From NCBI GenBank assembly GCA_024803745.1, contig JANJXV010000024.1, forward strand, positions 16,005,927 to 16,069,926: a stretch of 64,000 bases of DNA, read 5' to 3'. Under the pieces are notes generated by a model, which worked only from the letters and a program-made list of their open reading frames with translations, was not told the origin of the DNA and did no database searches. Both the position numbers and the translations under genes were made by a program. Shown one piece after another: positions 34,632 to 46,309 of this stretch; the first letter of the stretch is position 1; every line of letters starts with the position of its first letter. The stretch is from Megascapheus bottae. Lineage: Eukaryota; Chordata; Mammalia; Rodentia; Geomyidae.

Positions 34632-37600
34632 ATGCCATTGAAAGTCTTGAGATATGGAATGTCAATGTGAAAAAGATCTTTAATACAAAATAATCTGCGG
34701 GTAAAATGTAGGGTAGGTAGTAAGATAGGCTTGGAAAAGGCCTGCCCCAAAGCATTTGAAATTAATCTAGAAGAAAAGAGTATATAAAGAAATTGTAGTC
34801 TAATCATATGAACTGAATTTACTACCTTTTCACCATAAGTATTCCTCGTGTGTGAGGGAAAGGTGTATATTCAAAGAAGCCAGTTATAAACTGGTGCCTT
34901 GATGAATCAGCTACCTATTGCTTTTTAGACTGTACTTTTTATGAATTGATTCCATCTTTTCTTCCTCTCTAAAATTATACTTAAGGTCAAACACCTTTCT
35001 TCCCCAGATAAAAGTCTCAGCATAGCATTATAAGGTATTATATTATTCAATTAAATAATACATATGAAAATAATCCAAAAATTCTGAGAACAGATTTGAA
35101 ATTTTTAGACTATTTTGTTATGTAGTTACCTTCTCTTGTGAATTATCATAAAATTGCATTTAAATTAGTAAATTTATGTAGTATTTTTATATTTGAAAGT
35201 ATATTCTCTATAGCTTTAAATTACCTATGTATTTTTCAGTATCTTCTCACTCTTCTCATTCATAATTAAGTAATTGACCAAGAAGGAAAAGATCATCCTT
35301 ATCTATACTAATACCTAAAGTAATTACCTATGGTGGTCTTAATGGAAAATTTGCAACTGCAAGAAAAAGTATTTTCCTGTTTTGCTTTAATAATATAATA
35401 CATTTTATTGTCCTCGTAAAACAATATTAAGTTATAATCACTTTATTAAGTACTATTTCTGTACGATTTTTTTAATCCTTTAATAATAAGGTTTCCTTCC
35501 TTTGATTCAAAGAATGTTAAGTTGTCAGAAAGAAGCTCATTTATGGAAACACTTTATGGTGATTTATGGTAAGTTTCTTCTTGGAGGCTGAGAGCTAGAC
35601 ATTATTTGCTAACTTCCTCTCATATCCATGCTTACATTCTGTTATCAGATAACAATATTATATTCTTTATGAATATTCAAAAGGTCTTCTATACTCCTGC
35701 AAACCCACTAAATAAGAGATACCCATTTGTCTTAGCAGCAATATAGTTTGTTGTTTCTGAATATTTCTGGATGGTAGAGATTTAGAAAAGTGTATTCATT
35801 AAAGCCTATATACATGAAATTAGGTGTGGTTATTACAGGTAGAGAGAAACAAGGACAAAATTATCCTAAGCTTCATCCAACAGCAAGGAATGTGTATTTC
35901 CTTCATAGAGGTCAGTATCACATAGCTGTTTTCAGAACAGACTTAACTTCCCATATTATGAAGAACATTTGTGGTAAACAACTGCTGATGCATACACTAT
36001 ACTAAGCACTGTGGAGAACACAGTACTAAGTCTATCTCACCTCATAGTTTCAAAGAGCCTAAATCTAGAAGGGGATGATGTATGATCACACATGGAGTGG
36101 TCTGTATAATTTTTAGTGCTTTTAGCTTATCTAGTATTATTTTTAAACCCTTTTCTCTGTGGATCAGTAGTTCAGAGTATTTTATTCCCTGCATTATAAG
36201 ACACAGTGAGATCTAGCCCATGCCTGCATGTGTGTAGAATGAAATAAAAATGGATATTTATATAGTTACCTGTAACAACATATCATTAATACATGTAGTA
36301 TGCTCTAATCATTCCTATCTGTTCAGATGGCTTTTTGCCAATTGACCCCACTTCACCTTCATCCTCATACTATTTTTAGAACCTTCAGTTTTCTTTCATA
36401 ACTACTAGCAGGTAAAGGTTTGGGTTTTAGACTCATGGCTTTTACATGAGCTCCCAAAGAGCAGGTTCTATGAGGTCTATTTCTCATTCTTACTGTGTAG
36501 TCATGCTCGACATGTGGTAAGCAGATTAAGTGTTCAGTGAATAAGGGGAGACCCAAAGCTCCTCACAACCAATTTTTGGTCCCACCTGATGAATGACATA
36601 GCTTGCTACCATTTCCCTATAATCATGAACCAAAAAAATAAGAAAAAAATTGCTAGTGTCTCATTGTGTCACCTCTAGTGAGGTGAATATAATAGGATAA
36701 TGAATTATGCATTATCGGGAAATGATGCATGCAGTCTAAGGGCAGGCAAAAACATCTACCATCCTTAACTTTTAATACATTTCATTTCAATAATGGTCTC
36801 TTTTATGCAGCATGCTACTAAGGATTTTTCTGAAACCATGACTTAAGGAATGAAATCTACCTTCAATTATTTATGGTTTAAATTAATGCAAATAAGCCTC
36901 TCTGGCTTGCTGTGCTGCTACTCATTAATAAATATTTCACTGGGTATTAGGAAGATTCAGATTGACTAAATGAGGCTCTTTTTTCAATATATATAAACAA
37001 AAGCCCTTGTGGTTTTCACTACTGTGCAAGCCCAGTTCTTCTGCCTGGCTTTCATTAAGGCAAATGAATGTTAGATGGGTGCATCACCAGAGCTATGGAT
37101 CCGGTGAGAACAGCAGTCAGCAGGGGCTCTGCAGTGAAATAATCCTCTAGTTAAACCAAATTTAATCTCATTACCAGGGTAATTGTGCTGTTAGGGGAAG
37201 TGGCCAACCAGGTTAAAGAGAAACTCACATAGTCTAATTACTCTTTCACTTTTGTCATTGGAGACTACAGTACTGAACTGAAGCAACAGATGCAGATTTT
37301 GTGCTTAAAGACTCTGGAGTCTTACATCATGCCACATCTCTCACCCTTCCTGGGGTCTATGTATGGCACTGGTAACACACCATACCCAGCCCAGGAAATA
37401 AACACATCAAGACTCTCGAATCTTCTTATGTTGCTCCTTTGTATATATTTATACTTTTCCTTTGCTTTTCCAACAAAGTAATATTCATTACACTTCACAC
37501 ATGTTTTAAAGCAGTTCAGGAGAGCAAAGATTTCTAAAACTATCAAAATGTGTAAAATTTAGTTAGGAAAAATATAGTTTTTCTCTACTGTTCACATCAT

Positions 37601-37650
37601 TGAATCTATGGCATATATTTGACATTCTTCTAAATTTGGTTTTACTATTT
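34632..37650. other. Unique intronic sequence
   Basis: No transposon recognised. The 36590-37280 part contains several homeodomain- and POU-like AT motifs (ATGCAAAT near 36886, TAATTA near 37236). No exon supported. Confidence 0.5.
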
Positions 37651-37676
37651 TCTTTCTGTCTCTCTCTCTCTTTCTT

Positions 37677-37707
<31 letters not shown>

Positions 37708-37743
37708 CTCTCTCTCTCTCTTCCTTCCTTTCTTTCTTCCTTC

Positions 37744-37830
<87 letters not shown>
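37651..37830. repeat. CT / CTTT / CCTT compound low-complexity tract
   Basis: Pyrimidine tract passing from (TC)n into a long pure (CTTT)n run, about 22 tetranucleotide units at its right end. It lies where the A tail of the adjacent reverse-strand SINE should be, so it is probably an expanded AAAG-type tail. Confidence 0.95.
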
Positions 37831-38056
37831 TGTTGTTTACCTTGCCTGAGGTTCAACTCCAAACCTAGGTGCTGTCTCTGAACTCTTGCTCAAGATGAGC
37901 TTCTACCACTTGAGCCATAGTACCACTTCTAGCTTTTTGAGTAGTTTATTGGAGAGTCTTACAGTTTCCTACCCAGGCTGGCTTTGAGCTGTGATCCTCA
38001 GATCTCTGCCTCCTGCGTAGCTAGGATTACAGGCATGAATCACTAGTGCCCAGCTT
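37831..38056 (-). mobile_element. B1-head plus Geo-like composite SINE
   Basis: Reverse-strand: antisense Geo-like half (TGAGGTTCAACTCCAAACC, TTCTACCACTTGAGCCATAG) and antisense B1-like head (TCTGCCTCCTGCGTAGCTAG, GATTACAGGCATGAATCACT) ending GTGCCCAGCTT. Its linker (CTTTTTGAGTAGTTTATTGG) differs from that of the other copies, suggesting an older subfamily. Confidence 0.83.
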
Positions 38057-38484
38057 AGTTTTGTCATTGTTAAGATAGGTTATAAAAGAATAATAAAGAC
38101 TTCAAGGAACAGCTTGAAGGAGTATGACCTTTAGCATGTTCGTTAATTGTGTGTTTCCATTTTTTGTATGTGAAATGAGAATGATTATCATTATCAAAAC
38201 AGCCCCTAGAGCAGAATGTGATTCAAATATGTAAATACAGACACACAGTGTAGATAGGAGATTAATCATTTGTCCACTTTTCTTGGACTTGGCATCCCTA
38301 GCACCTACGGCACAGCTTTTTGATCAAAAATAGTATTAAATGAGGTAATTACTCAGATGTCTGAGAGATCTGCTCTCATGTTGCAGATTGTTTCTGGGTT
38401 GGTACATGCATGACTGTTGCCAAGAATATATATAGATATAGAGGTATGTAAGGTGAATGCTCTGTATCCTTTCTAGATATGGGC

Positions 38485-38573
38485 TTTCCTGCCCAGGCTG
38501 TCTTGGAACCAGGTTCTTCAGATCACAGACTTCTAAGTAGCTAGGATTAAAATTGTGAACCTCTGGTGGCAGG
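38485..38573 (-). mobile_element. B1-like SINE fragment
   Basis: Antisense B1 pattern: CCTGCCCAGGCTGTCTTGGA, then TTCTAAGTAGCTAGGATTAA and TGGTGGCAGGCT. No tRNA-like half is visible. Confidence 0.65.
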
Positions 38574-39159
38574 CTGAAAACATAAATTCTTGAACAGTTG
38601 TTTAATCTGTGGTGTGTTTTAGTTGTTTGCCATCATCATAGGCCACCGAATACTATCTCTGCAGGAACTGATAACATTGTAATTGTGATTCTTTCATATA
38701 ATCTACTTTTTCTTTGGAAGTGCTGTATAGTCTGTCATTTGAATGCTTTTAACATTGATACATATTAATCTCCAAGTTATCAGCCAGACAGACTATTCTT
38801 TTTCGCTGACTTATTCAATATACAAATATAATAATCTTTACTCTTTTATACCCTAAATTTATGAGCAGAATTTTTAAGTATGATTTGGCCTGATAAAGGA
38901 TATGAAAAGTGAATAAAATAGAATGATAAAAGAGGCTTTCATTCATGTATAACATGTACATCTATTTATAAAACTGTTTATAGAGAAGGAAATGAGTCTG
39001 ATGCCTCTAGAAGGAACACTGGCAGATAAAAATGGAACATTGGCTGAAATATCGTGTTTGATATTACATTGTTATTACAACAGCCTGTTTTGTCATGGCT
39101 AAAGTGACTTTGAAAAGGATCATGGCTTCCAAGTAGAAAAGCTCTGTAAGAAGTGAATC

Positions 39160-39430
39160 CATGCCAGGTGTGGTGGCTCATGCCTGTAATCCTCGCTACT
39201 AGGGAGGCTGAAATATGAGGATCGCAGTTTAAAGCCAGCCCAGGCACTAAAGACTGTGAGACTCTATCTCTAGTTAATCTCTAGAAAATGAGAAGTGGCA
39301 CTGTGGCTCAAGGGGAGAGTGGTAGCCTTGAGCTGAAGAGCTCAGGAACAGCACCGAAGCCCCAGGTAGGGTCGTAGCCTTGAGGTAAATTGCTCAGGGA
39401 CAGCGCCCAGACCCAGAGTTCAAGCCTCAT
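39160..39430 (+). mobile_element. B1-head plus Geo-like SINE with repeated segment
   Basis: Sense copy: head GCCAGGTGTGGTGGCTCATG; linker TGTGAGACTCTATCTCTAGT; Geo-like half with an extra internal unit (GTAGCCTTGAGCTGAAGAGC, then GTAGCCTTGAGGTAAATTGC) and end AGAGTTCAAGCCTCAT. The flanking 10-mer GAAGTGAATC is identical at 39150-39159 and 39431-39440. The A tail is gone. Confidence 0.9.
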
Positions 39431-39967
39431 GAAGTGAATCAGTAAATAACGTTGAGCTATTATAGAATAAAAACTTTGTGAAACTTATTACATGATACTT
39501 AATTAGATACCTTGTTCTGGGGAAAGTATGAGCATAGAAGCAGAGATGGAATCCAACAATGATATAAGGTGACTCATGGCTAAAACGAAGTAATGAAGAA
39601 TGTAAATAAAGTTGAAAAGTTTAATGGACCAGCTTCAGATAATGATTATTATCCATGACTCGTGTCAAAAATTAGTGATTAGGGTACCATTTCACAAGTG
39701 CCTTTTCCTTCAGCCCTTTTTTATTAAAATTAGCAGTTAAACAAGGGAGGGTAGACAGAAGAGTATGGGTAGACAGAAGCCTAAGTTCAGAAACTAGGTT
39801 AATAGCTAGTAATGAATGCTTGGAGATGCTTCTCAAAGCATTCCTTTATTAAACATAATGAAATGTGCTCTATAGAGAAACAGTGAAGACAGCCAAGTAG
39901 ATAGCTACTTCTTCCAATGAACATACACTGCAATTTTATCCCAACAGGTGCACAAGTTATGTTTTTG

Positions 39968-40185
39968 TTTGTTTGTTTTTCCAGTCCTTAGGCTTGAACT
40001 CAGGGCCTGAGCACTGTCCTTTGGTGTTCTGCAAGGCTAGAGCTCTACCATTTGAGCCACAGCACCTCTTCTGGCTTTTTTTATGTATGTGGTACCAAGG
40101 AATCAAAGTCCTTGTATGTGGTACCAAGTCCTTCTTGTGCATGCTGGGCAGGCACTCTATCACTAGGCCAAACTCCTGGCCCCAT
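39968..40185 (-). mobile_element. IDL-Geo SINE with exact target-site duplication
   Basis: Reverse-strand full-length copy flanked by identical AAGTTATGTTTTTG at 39954-39967 and 40186-40199. The joint is abnormal: GTATGTGGTACCAAG occurs twice (40085-40099 and 40114-40128) in place of the single motif in other copies. Confidence 0.94.
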
Positions 40186-40199
40186 AAGTTATGTTTTTG

Positions 40200-42064
40200 A
40201 CAATTGAAATACTTCCAGTCTCTAACATTTTTTATTTGATGCTTGAGTAGTGTTCAATATGAACATGTTCTCTGGATTTCACGTCAGAGAGAGAAACTGT
40301 GTTTCAACTTGATGATAATTTGTCTTTGAAATTCCTCATTTGGGCACACTTTAACATCATCTAATTTTACCACTTTCACTCTCTTATCATCTTATTTGTT
40401 CAACCATATTTATTGATTAAAACATAACCTAAAATGTGTCCATTATATCCCATTTGAAAAGTCTAGCCCTTCCCAGATATCAGTTGTAGTATTAACTTAA
40501 TATTTTCTGTTATTAAAATACTGTAGCCACTGTATTTGATATAGCATTAGATGCTTCAGAAATGAATAAAAGACATGTATAACACAGGAGTTTATTTCTG
40601 TTATAAGGAAAACATAGCTAAGAAAATAATGAAGTAATGAATTAAAGCGACTCAGTCAGAGAAATTTTTATAATCATGTTAGCTTTGAACTGGTTACTGA
40701 AAGGGAGATTATAGTGAAATGGTAATTTTTAATCATCTCCAGCCTAGCTTATATGCTGCAAATTAGAAAGTGTAGGCTTCACTAGAAGTAGATCTCATGG
40801 ACTGCATGACTCAAAAACTCTTAGTTCAAAGTGTACACAGAAAACAAAGTTCATTGGTAAATACCGAGAAAGCTAAGTGAAACAATGCTACAACTTATTG
40901 GGGGGGGGGGCACTTAGTAGGTAGCTTAAAGCTACAATGCATGAAACCCGTTCTGTCTTTTTAAGAAATTTAAGAACTGACAGCCCATTGACTCATCATC
41001 ATAAGAAGAATGCAGCGTAGTGACCTATGACAAGGGCCTTCAAAGTCCACACAGGGGAAATAACATCTCATCTAAAAGCCAACTGCTTTGGGACACATGG
41101 CAGTCAGGGAGAAAGTCATGGGAGAGTGATCTATGTGGGGGGCCGAACATGCATAATGACTTTAAGGCAAAGGAAAGCAGAACACATTTACAAAGCTGCA
41201 AGCAATTCTGTATTCTGTGCTTCAGTGAGATTTATATGAGAGCTGTCTGTTAGACAAATTGAAAGAAGCAGAAACAAAAAGGATGAAAACCATATATGAG
41301 ATTGTTTTAGGAAGGCCTAGGAAAAAATTAGCCTTAGAGTAAGGTCTATAACTTCTTCTAACTCACCTCATTTAATAGGAACCTGATTAGGGTGTGAATG
41401 TTAGAAATGGGGAGCACACAAGTGTTTGCCTAGACTCCGGCATTGAGCTAACCCAGTTGGCACCATTCATGTCACAGCTATGTGAATAAAAGTCCATGGG
41501 GCAGAAATTATTCACAGATTCTTTTGTACCTACATCAGTGTGTATTCTACAATGCATACCCTAAAGCACATTCCATAAATATTGCCTAAATGCAGAAAGA
41601 TAGGAGCAAAATCAGGGCATAAGACTTCATATCAAAAGGTATCTCTAAGTCTAGGCGTTTCTTGCATAAAAGTAGCCTGGCTGAGGAAAAATGGAAAGGT
41701 TATTTTAGAGGTTGGGGTTGAGCTCCCAAAACACAAGAAAGTACAAGAGAGAATTCAAATCACAATGTTATAGTGAAGCATCTGTGCTGGACAAAATTTG
41801 AATTATCAGAACATTCCAGTTGAAAATATCTGAACAAATGATTGAAAACACAAGTTAGGAACAAATAGGCAGGTGTGGAGGGAAGATCTTTTACATTTCA
41901 AGGGAAATAATGTAGTCTTGAATAGATTGAAATGTATCAATTTAACAATGTGATGGCCCTATCCATCTCTACAAGATCTCACAATATCAACACACACTTT
42001 AGGGTTTTATCATGGAGTCACATAAGAGGAGTGGTGGGAAGAGAAGGGTAATAGGAGTGTTGAG
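40200..42064. other. Unique intronic sequence
   Basis: Contains an 11-base G run at 40900-40910. Two overlapping frames at 41020-41253 have no supported function. No transposon recognised. Confidence 0.55.
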
Positions 42065-42235
42065 GACCAGTGTTATCTCTGGAACCATATGATAGCAGGT
42101 ATAAGTCTCATCCCTTACTTCCTAGCTATATGTCTTTTGGAAGTAACCAAACTTTTCTAGGCCTTTCTTCTTCGAGATGTCAGTTAAAACAGTATGTAGT
42201 TTCATATAGTTGTAAGGGAAGCATGATGCCCACAT
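42065..42235 (+). mobile_element. MIR
   Basis: Sense MIR order: AGTCTCATCCCTTACTTCCT, AGCTATATGTCTTTTGGAAG, TAACCAAACTTTTCTAGGCC, TTCTTCTTCGAGATGTCAG, GTTGTAAGGGAAGCATGATG. Confidence 0.72.
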
Positions 42236-42680
42236 TTAATAAGAACCATGTAATCATTGGTGTTCATTTCACTGCTATTTTTTTTAGTTGCTCATATTCC
42301 TATAAAATGAAGTAAGTGTAGTCCTTATACAGCAAGCATGGAAATTACCAGAAAATTCTATATACAGGGCATGGGGTGTTACTACATAGGTATGAGCAAT
42401 TGTTACTACAGCTCCTACTGATGTAGTAGCAAAGAAAATTGGCTACATCCCTCCATGTCTTGTATAAACTAAAATAATTTAAGGCCAAACTGATCTGTAG
42501 CAAATAAGATAAGGTAAAGTTAATATACTACACCCAAATCTCTGGAAGATAAATCTCATGAAGTAAAGGTACATAATATGAATAATAGCAATTCCAAGCC
42601 TTATAGAGAAGCAGGACTCTTTTTTCCTTTGAGTTTTGTATTATCCATTGATTAACTGATCAATTGATTTATTGATTCAT

Positions 42681-42803
42681 TTTGGAGGCAGAGTCTCAGA
42701 ATAGAGTGTAGACTTGCCTAGAATTCTGTATATAGCCCAGTCAGGCTCCCAATCCTGCTTCAACCTTTTGAGTATTACAGTCTGTACCGCCACCCCCAGC
42801 CAA
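42681..42803 (-). mobile_element. Old B1-like SINE
   Basis: Antisense monomeric B1 pattern: GGAGGCAGAGTCTCAGAATA, TATAGCCCAGTCAGGCTCCC, CTTTTGAGTATTACAGTCTG, ACCGCCACCCCCAGCC. No tRNA-like half. Confidence 0.7.
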
Positions 42804-43799
42804 TTTGTATGCATTTTGTAGGGTTAAGAAAAGACTGCTTGATATTGAGGGTTAGAGTTTAAGTCACTTCAGTTTCCAAATTGCATACTTAAAAAAATTA
42901 GCAGCTGTCATTTTAAAGAGGCTTACTTCATTTTTACCTAAAGTGCTTTTGAGTCTGGAGGGAGCACTTAACTGTAGTCACAAATCACTTGCAATACACT
43001 CATGGAAAGACTTTTTAAAAGTTAAATTTGTTTGTAGTCCTGCAGAGCCCAAATTGTGTAGGTAATATTCTTTTCTCCTGTTACTTAATGATTTTTTTTT
43101 TTGCTTCTTTCTCCTGTAATCCTAGGCATGAATTGCATTCATTAAAAGTAAGGGCACCCAAATCTCTGTTTATTTCATTAGTTCAGCAGATTGTTTCCTA
43201 GGGCCATGGGCTGAGGAAATGCTTGGCCTTGACAATGATGAGCTTATTTTGCACTTTACCCAGAAAAATCTTTCTATAAAAAAGGAATAGATAGCAGTTA
43301 GACTCAGCATGCACAATTACAGACTGTTGGGGCAGAGCCTCTTCCTGGTGCACCCTTGGCTTACTCCCGTGAATTAAGAAGCAAATGTGCTCCAAAGTGC
43401 ATTAACCTTTATGGATTTTTCTTCGGTTTTCATGTTCTACTGATTTATGGCCTTAAATATGCCTGTTGCTGCTGTTTCCGAATGATTCCCTTGTAAATCA
43501 TTTCTAAACGATCTTTTTCCACTCAGATAATACAAGTAAAGTTGAATATACCTCAAATCAATTCCTCTCAGACTTCTTTGCCCAATTTGTTTTTCAGTTT
43601 GCTCTGTGCCTTTAAATGTCATACCTAGAGCAATTGCATAAGCTAGTTATGCACCACTTAAAGGGATGTTACTGGATGTGCTAGATGACTTCTTTTTGTG
43701 GGCTGAGTTGTTGTGTAACTTCCCTTGACTGGTTGCAATCCTTTGTATGTAGGAAGATAGGCCTATGTCTGGGAGGAATTCTGAGTGCTAACTTTATAT
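42804..43799. other. Unique intron, possibly conserved
   Basis: No repeat recognised. 43120-43620 is less AT-rich than typical intron here and free of insertions; a functional role is only a guess. Confidence 0.45.
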
Positions 43800-43804
43800 T
43801 TATC

Positions 43805-43828
43805 TAGATAGATAGGTAGGTAGGTAGG

Positions 43829-43892
<64 letters not shown>
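43805..43892. repeat. (GATA)n / (GGTA)n microsatellite
   Basis: GATA units with a GGTA-variant block at the left (TAGGTAGGTAGGTAGGTA) and a short CA run at the right. Not attached to a recognised SINE. Confidence 0.97.
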
Positions 43893-43894
<2 letters not shown>

Positions 43895-44121
43895 CACACA
43901 CATACTTATGTGTGTATGTACAAATCAAACATGGTAAGGGTGTCAAATATATTGTGTTCAAAACCCACTGTGAGTACCAATCTTCATTCAAATAAATTAC
44001 GATCACAGCTCCCATTACACCTTAGTATAGGACCTTCATGTTCAAGGATATTTTCAGCTGGCAGAAGCCACAAGTTTTGATTCAGACAGATTCATGCATT
44101 CCTTGTTGCAAGAAAGAGTAT

Positions 44122-44314
44122 TTTTTTTTTGCCAATCCTGGGCTTGAGCTCAGGGCCTGAGCACTGTCCTTGGACTTTCTCAAGGCTAGAGCTCTACCAA
44201 TTGAGCCACAGCACCATTTCTGGCTTTTTTTATGTATGTGGTACCAAGGAATCAAACTCAGGTCTTCGTGCATGCTAGGGAAGCACTCTACCAGTAGGCC
44301 AAACTCCCGGCCCC
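44122..44314 (-). mobile_element. IDL-Geo dimeric SINE
   Basis: Reverse-strand, full-length: T run, GCCAATCCTGGGCTTGAGCT, joint GGTACCAAGGAATCAAACTC, head ending AAACTCCCGGCC. Target-site duplication AAAGAGTAT at 44113-44121 and 44316-44324. Confidence 0.93.
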
Positions 44315-44324
44315 AAAAGAGTAT

Positions 44325-45404
44325 ATTTTTTAAAGGAAGATTGAATATGTGTAAACTTTTAAAGGTCCCCTGTGGATAATCTGTAAAGAAAATTTCTGGT
44401 TAAGTAGGTACAAATAGTATATTAAAAATTAGGAAATGAAATCCATGTTTTAAGCATTTGAAAGTGGTGAGACTTGCTTGTGTGCTCTCATTGATTGCAT
44501 ATTTGGATTTATCCTGCTTTATAGTCTTACATTTAGGAGGCTGGATTGGATATGTGTTCCTCAAAACCCTGTAATTAGACACGGTACATACTGCCTTATG
44601 TAAATGCTTTTCTTTGATTTTCATTGTCTCCTTTTCCACATGCACAGATGTACCTGCACTCGACATTTGTCTGCTCATCCTGCACAGGGCTGGGAAATCC
44701 CCAGTGTGAATGCACTTCTTGAGATGAGATAATACCCTTTCTGACAGGGTTCCATCTGTGTTGGAGTTTAACTTTGAAGTGAAGTGCTTTCTTTCCAAAT
44801 GAGACTCTTTTCACTGTTAAAAACTCTGTGATTTCTTACTTCCATATTGCTGATTACGAGCCTTGTCGGAAGGGAAAAAAAATGAGCTTTTTGATGATTC
44901 TATTCTATACCTTTATCTCTCCCTTCCCCTCACCTCACCCACATATACCAGATCATTAAAAAAAAAAATACTATGTGAAAGACCTCAAGCAGCCTTGCCT
45001 TGAAAAGGGTGAGGAGCTACTTTACCTTATAGGAAATAGTTCAACAGAAGCAAAATGAAGATTGTCACTGTAGTTTTGTCTATAATAAATTTGGAAGCTG
45101 TATTAATTTTTCCCAGTAGATAACTGGTTTAAGATTTATTAAAAGGAATGTTCATTGTTCTGTAAAAGAGCAGGGGGAAAATGTAGTAGGAACAATCATA
45201 TTGCACAAAAGAAACAATGTGAAAATCTAGGGAAATACGGAACACTCTCAAGAAGGGGTTCCCTTTAAGGTCATGATGGAAACCAGGGGAGATTTTGCTT
45301 TCTTTTTCATTCTCAGTTGTTCGTCTGGATCTCAGATATAAATAAATACTAGACTAGTAGGACACATAGCAGTTCCTGGAAGTATGGATCAAGATGAAAG
45401 ACAT
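44325..45404. other. Unique intronic sequence
   Basis: No repeat recognised. Minus-strand frames at 44400-44814 (132 and 72 codons) overlap but have no recognisable domain. Confidence 0.5.
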
Positions 45405-45580
45405 GTCAGTTATTTACTTTAGCAACTACCTGCATGTCAGTCTCTGTTCTGAGTGTTTCATTTATATTTCCTCACTTAATCATGAGAACAGTCCTGTGAA
45501 TTAGATGCTCTACATAGAGGATTATGTAGACCCATCTCACATACACACTCAAGGTGAGAGGACCTGTCAAGTCCATGTGT
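45405..45580 (-). mobile_element. MIR (reverse strand)
   Basis: Antisense order: CTGCATGTCAGTCTCTGTTC, TTTCCTCACTTAATCATGAG, ACAGTCCTGTGAATTAGATG, then ATTATGTAGACCCATCTCAC. Confidence 0.75.
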
Positions 45581-45751
45581 TCCACTCAAAGCTCTGCATG
45601 CTGAATGCTCTGCTTCCTTGAGTCTTCCTTCCTCCCCAGTGACAATGAAGGATGTTCTCATCCCAGATGGCCAGGAATGTCATTTTCTCGGTCCTTTCTG
45701 CCCCCAACAAAGAGCACTTGGCCAATTCAGTAAATGGCTTCTAACTTTAAA

Positions 45752-46027
45752 TGGGGGTCAGTACTGGGGTTGAACTCAGAGCTTTTTACTTGCTAGGCTA
45801 TGCCTCCAGCTCTTTCTGCTGTCATTATTATTCAGATAGGTATCAAGCTGCCTGCTTAGGCCATCCCAGACCTGTGATCCTCCTATATATGACTTTCACA
45901 TGGCTGGGATTACAGATACACACCATCATACCTAGATTTTTGAGAAAGAGGTCTTACGTTTTGCTCAGTCTGACTTCAAACTAGGATTTTCCTAGTTTGG
46001 AATTATCATGAGCCACCATACCCAGAG
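45752..46027 (-). mobile_element. Old ID plus B1 composite SINE
   Basis: Antisense ID-like part (CAGTACTGGGGTTGAACTCA, CTAGGCTATGCCTCCAGCTC) then antisense B1-like part (CACATGGCTGGGATTACAGA, GAGCCACCATACCCAGAGCC). It contains a small foldback, CAAACTAGGA..TCCTAGTTTG, near 45976-45998. Confidence 0.7.
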
Positions 46028-46039
46028 CCCATCTTTTTT

Positions 46040-46170
46040 ATTGTGTTTTTATTTTTAACGAATAAAAAATCCTATGTATTTAGGGTATTATTGTGTTTTC
46101 AAATATACATACATTTTGGAATGGTGAACTTAATTAATTGTTTTACACACCTATCATTTACATGGTAAGC
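46040..46170. mobile_element. Possible ancient L1 3' UTR fragment
   Basis: Resembles the AT-rich 'gtgttttgatatacatatacattgtggaatg' type of old L1 3' region (TTCAAATATACATACATTTT, GGAATGGTGAACTTAATTAA). Orientation not assigned. Confidence 0.4.
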
Positions 46171-46200
46171 ATGTTTCATGATAACAATACTTAAAACTGG

Positions 46201-46309
46201 AGTCCTATTTATACAAACTTTCTTTAATTTGTTGTGTTTCTTGGTCTTTATTAAGAAATTTTCACCCTGTGCCAAGGAGACCTAGTGTATCTTTTATGCC
46301 AGACATATC
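46201..46309 (-). mobile_element. L1 ORF2 segment, inverted 5' part
   Basis: Antisense L1 ORF2 (GGTCTTTATTAAGAAATTTT, CTGTGCCAAGGAGACCTAGT), matching 11330-11400 of the 10.2-kb L1. It begins right after the target-site copy AATACTTAAAACTGG (46186-46200). Its last bases (46290-46308) are an exact inverted copy of 46516-46534. Confidence 0.88.

Noticed and set aside
37563..37881. Opposite-strand frames rich in Lys/Glu/Arg and Ser/Phe/Leu
   Set aside because: Both are translations of the CT/CTTT microsatellite.
41020..41253. Frame with HTGEITSHLK, reminiscent of a zinc-finger linker
   Set aside because: No Cys2His2 spacing around it and no second finger; a chance resemblance.
43800..43892. Regularly spaced repeats considered as CRISPR-like
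   Set aside because: Simple GATA microsatellite without spacers in a mammalian intron.
44400..44814. Overlapping 132- and 72-codon minus-strand frames
   Set aside because: No similarity I recognise; possible conserved non-coding sequence at most.
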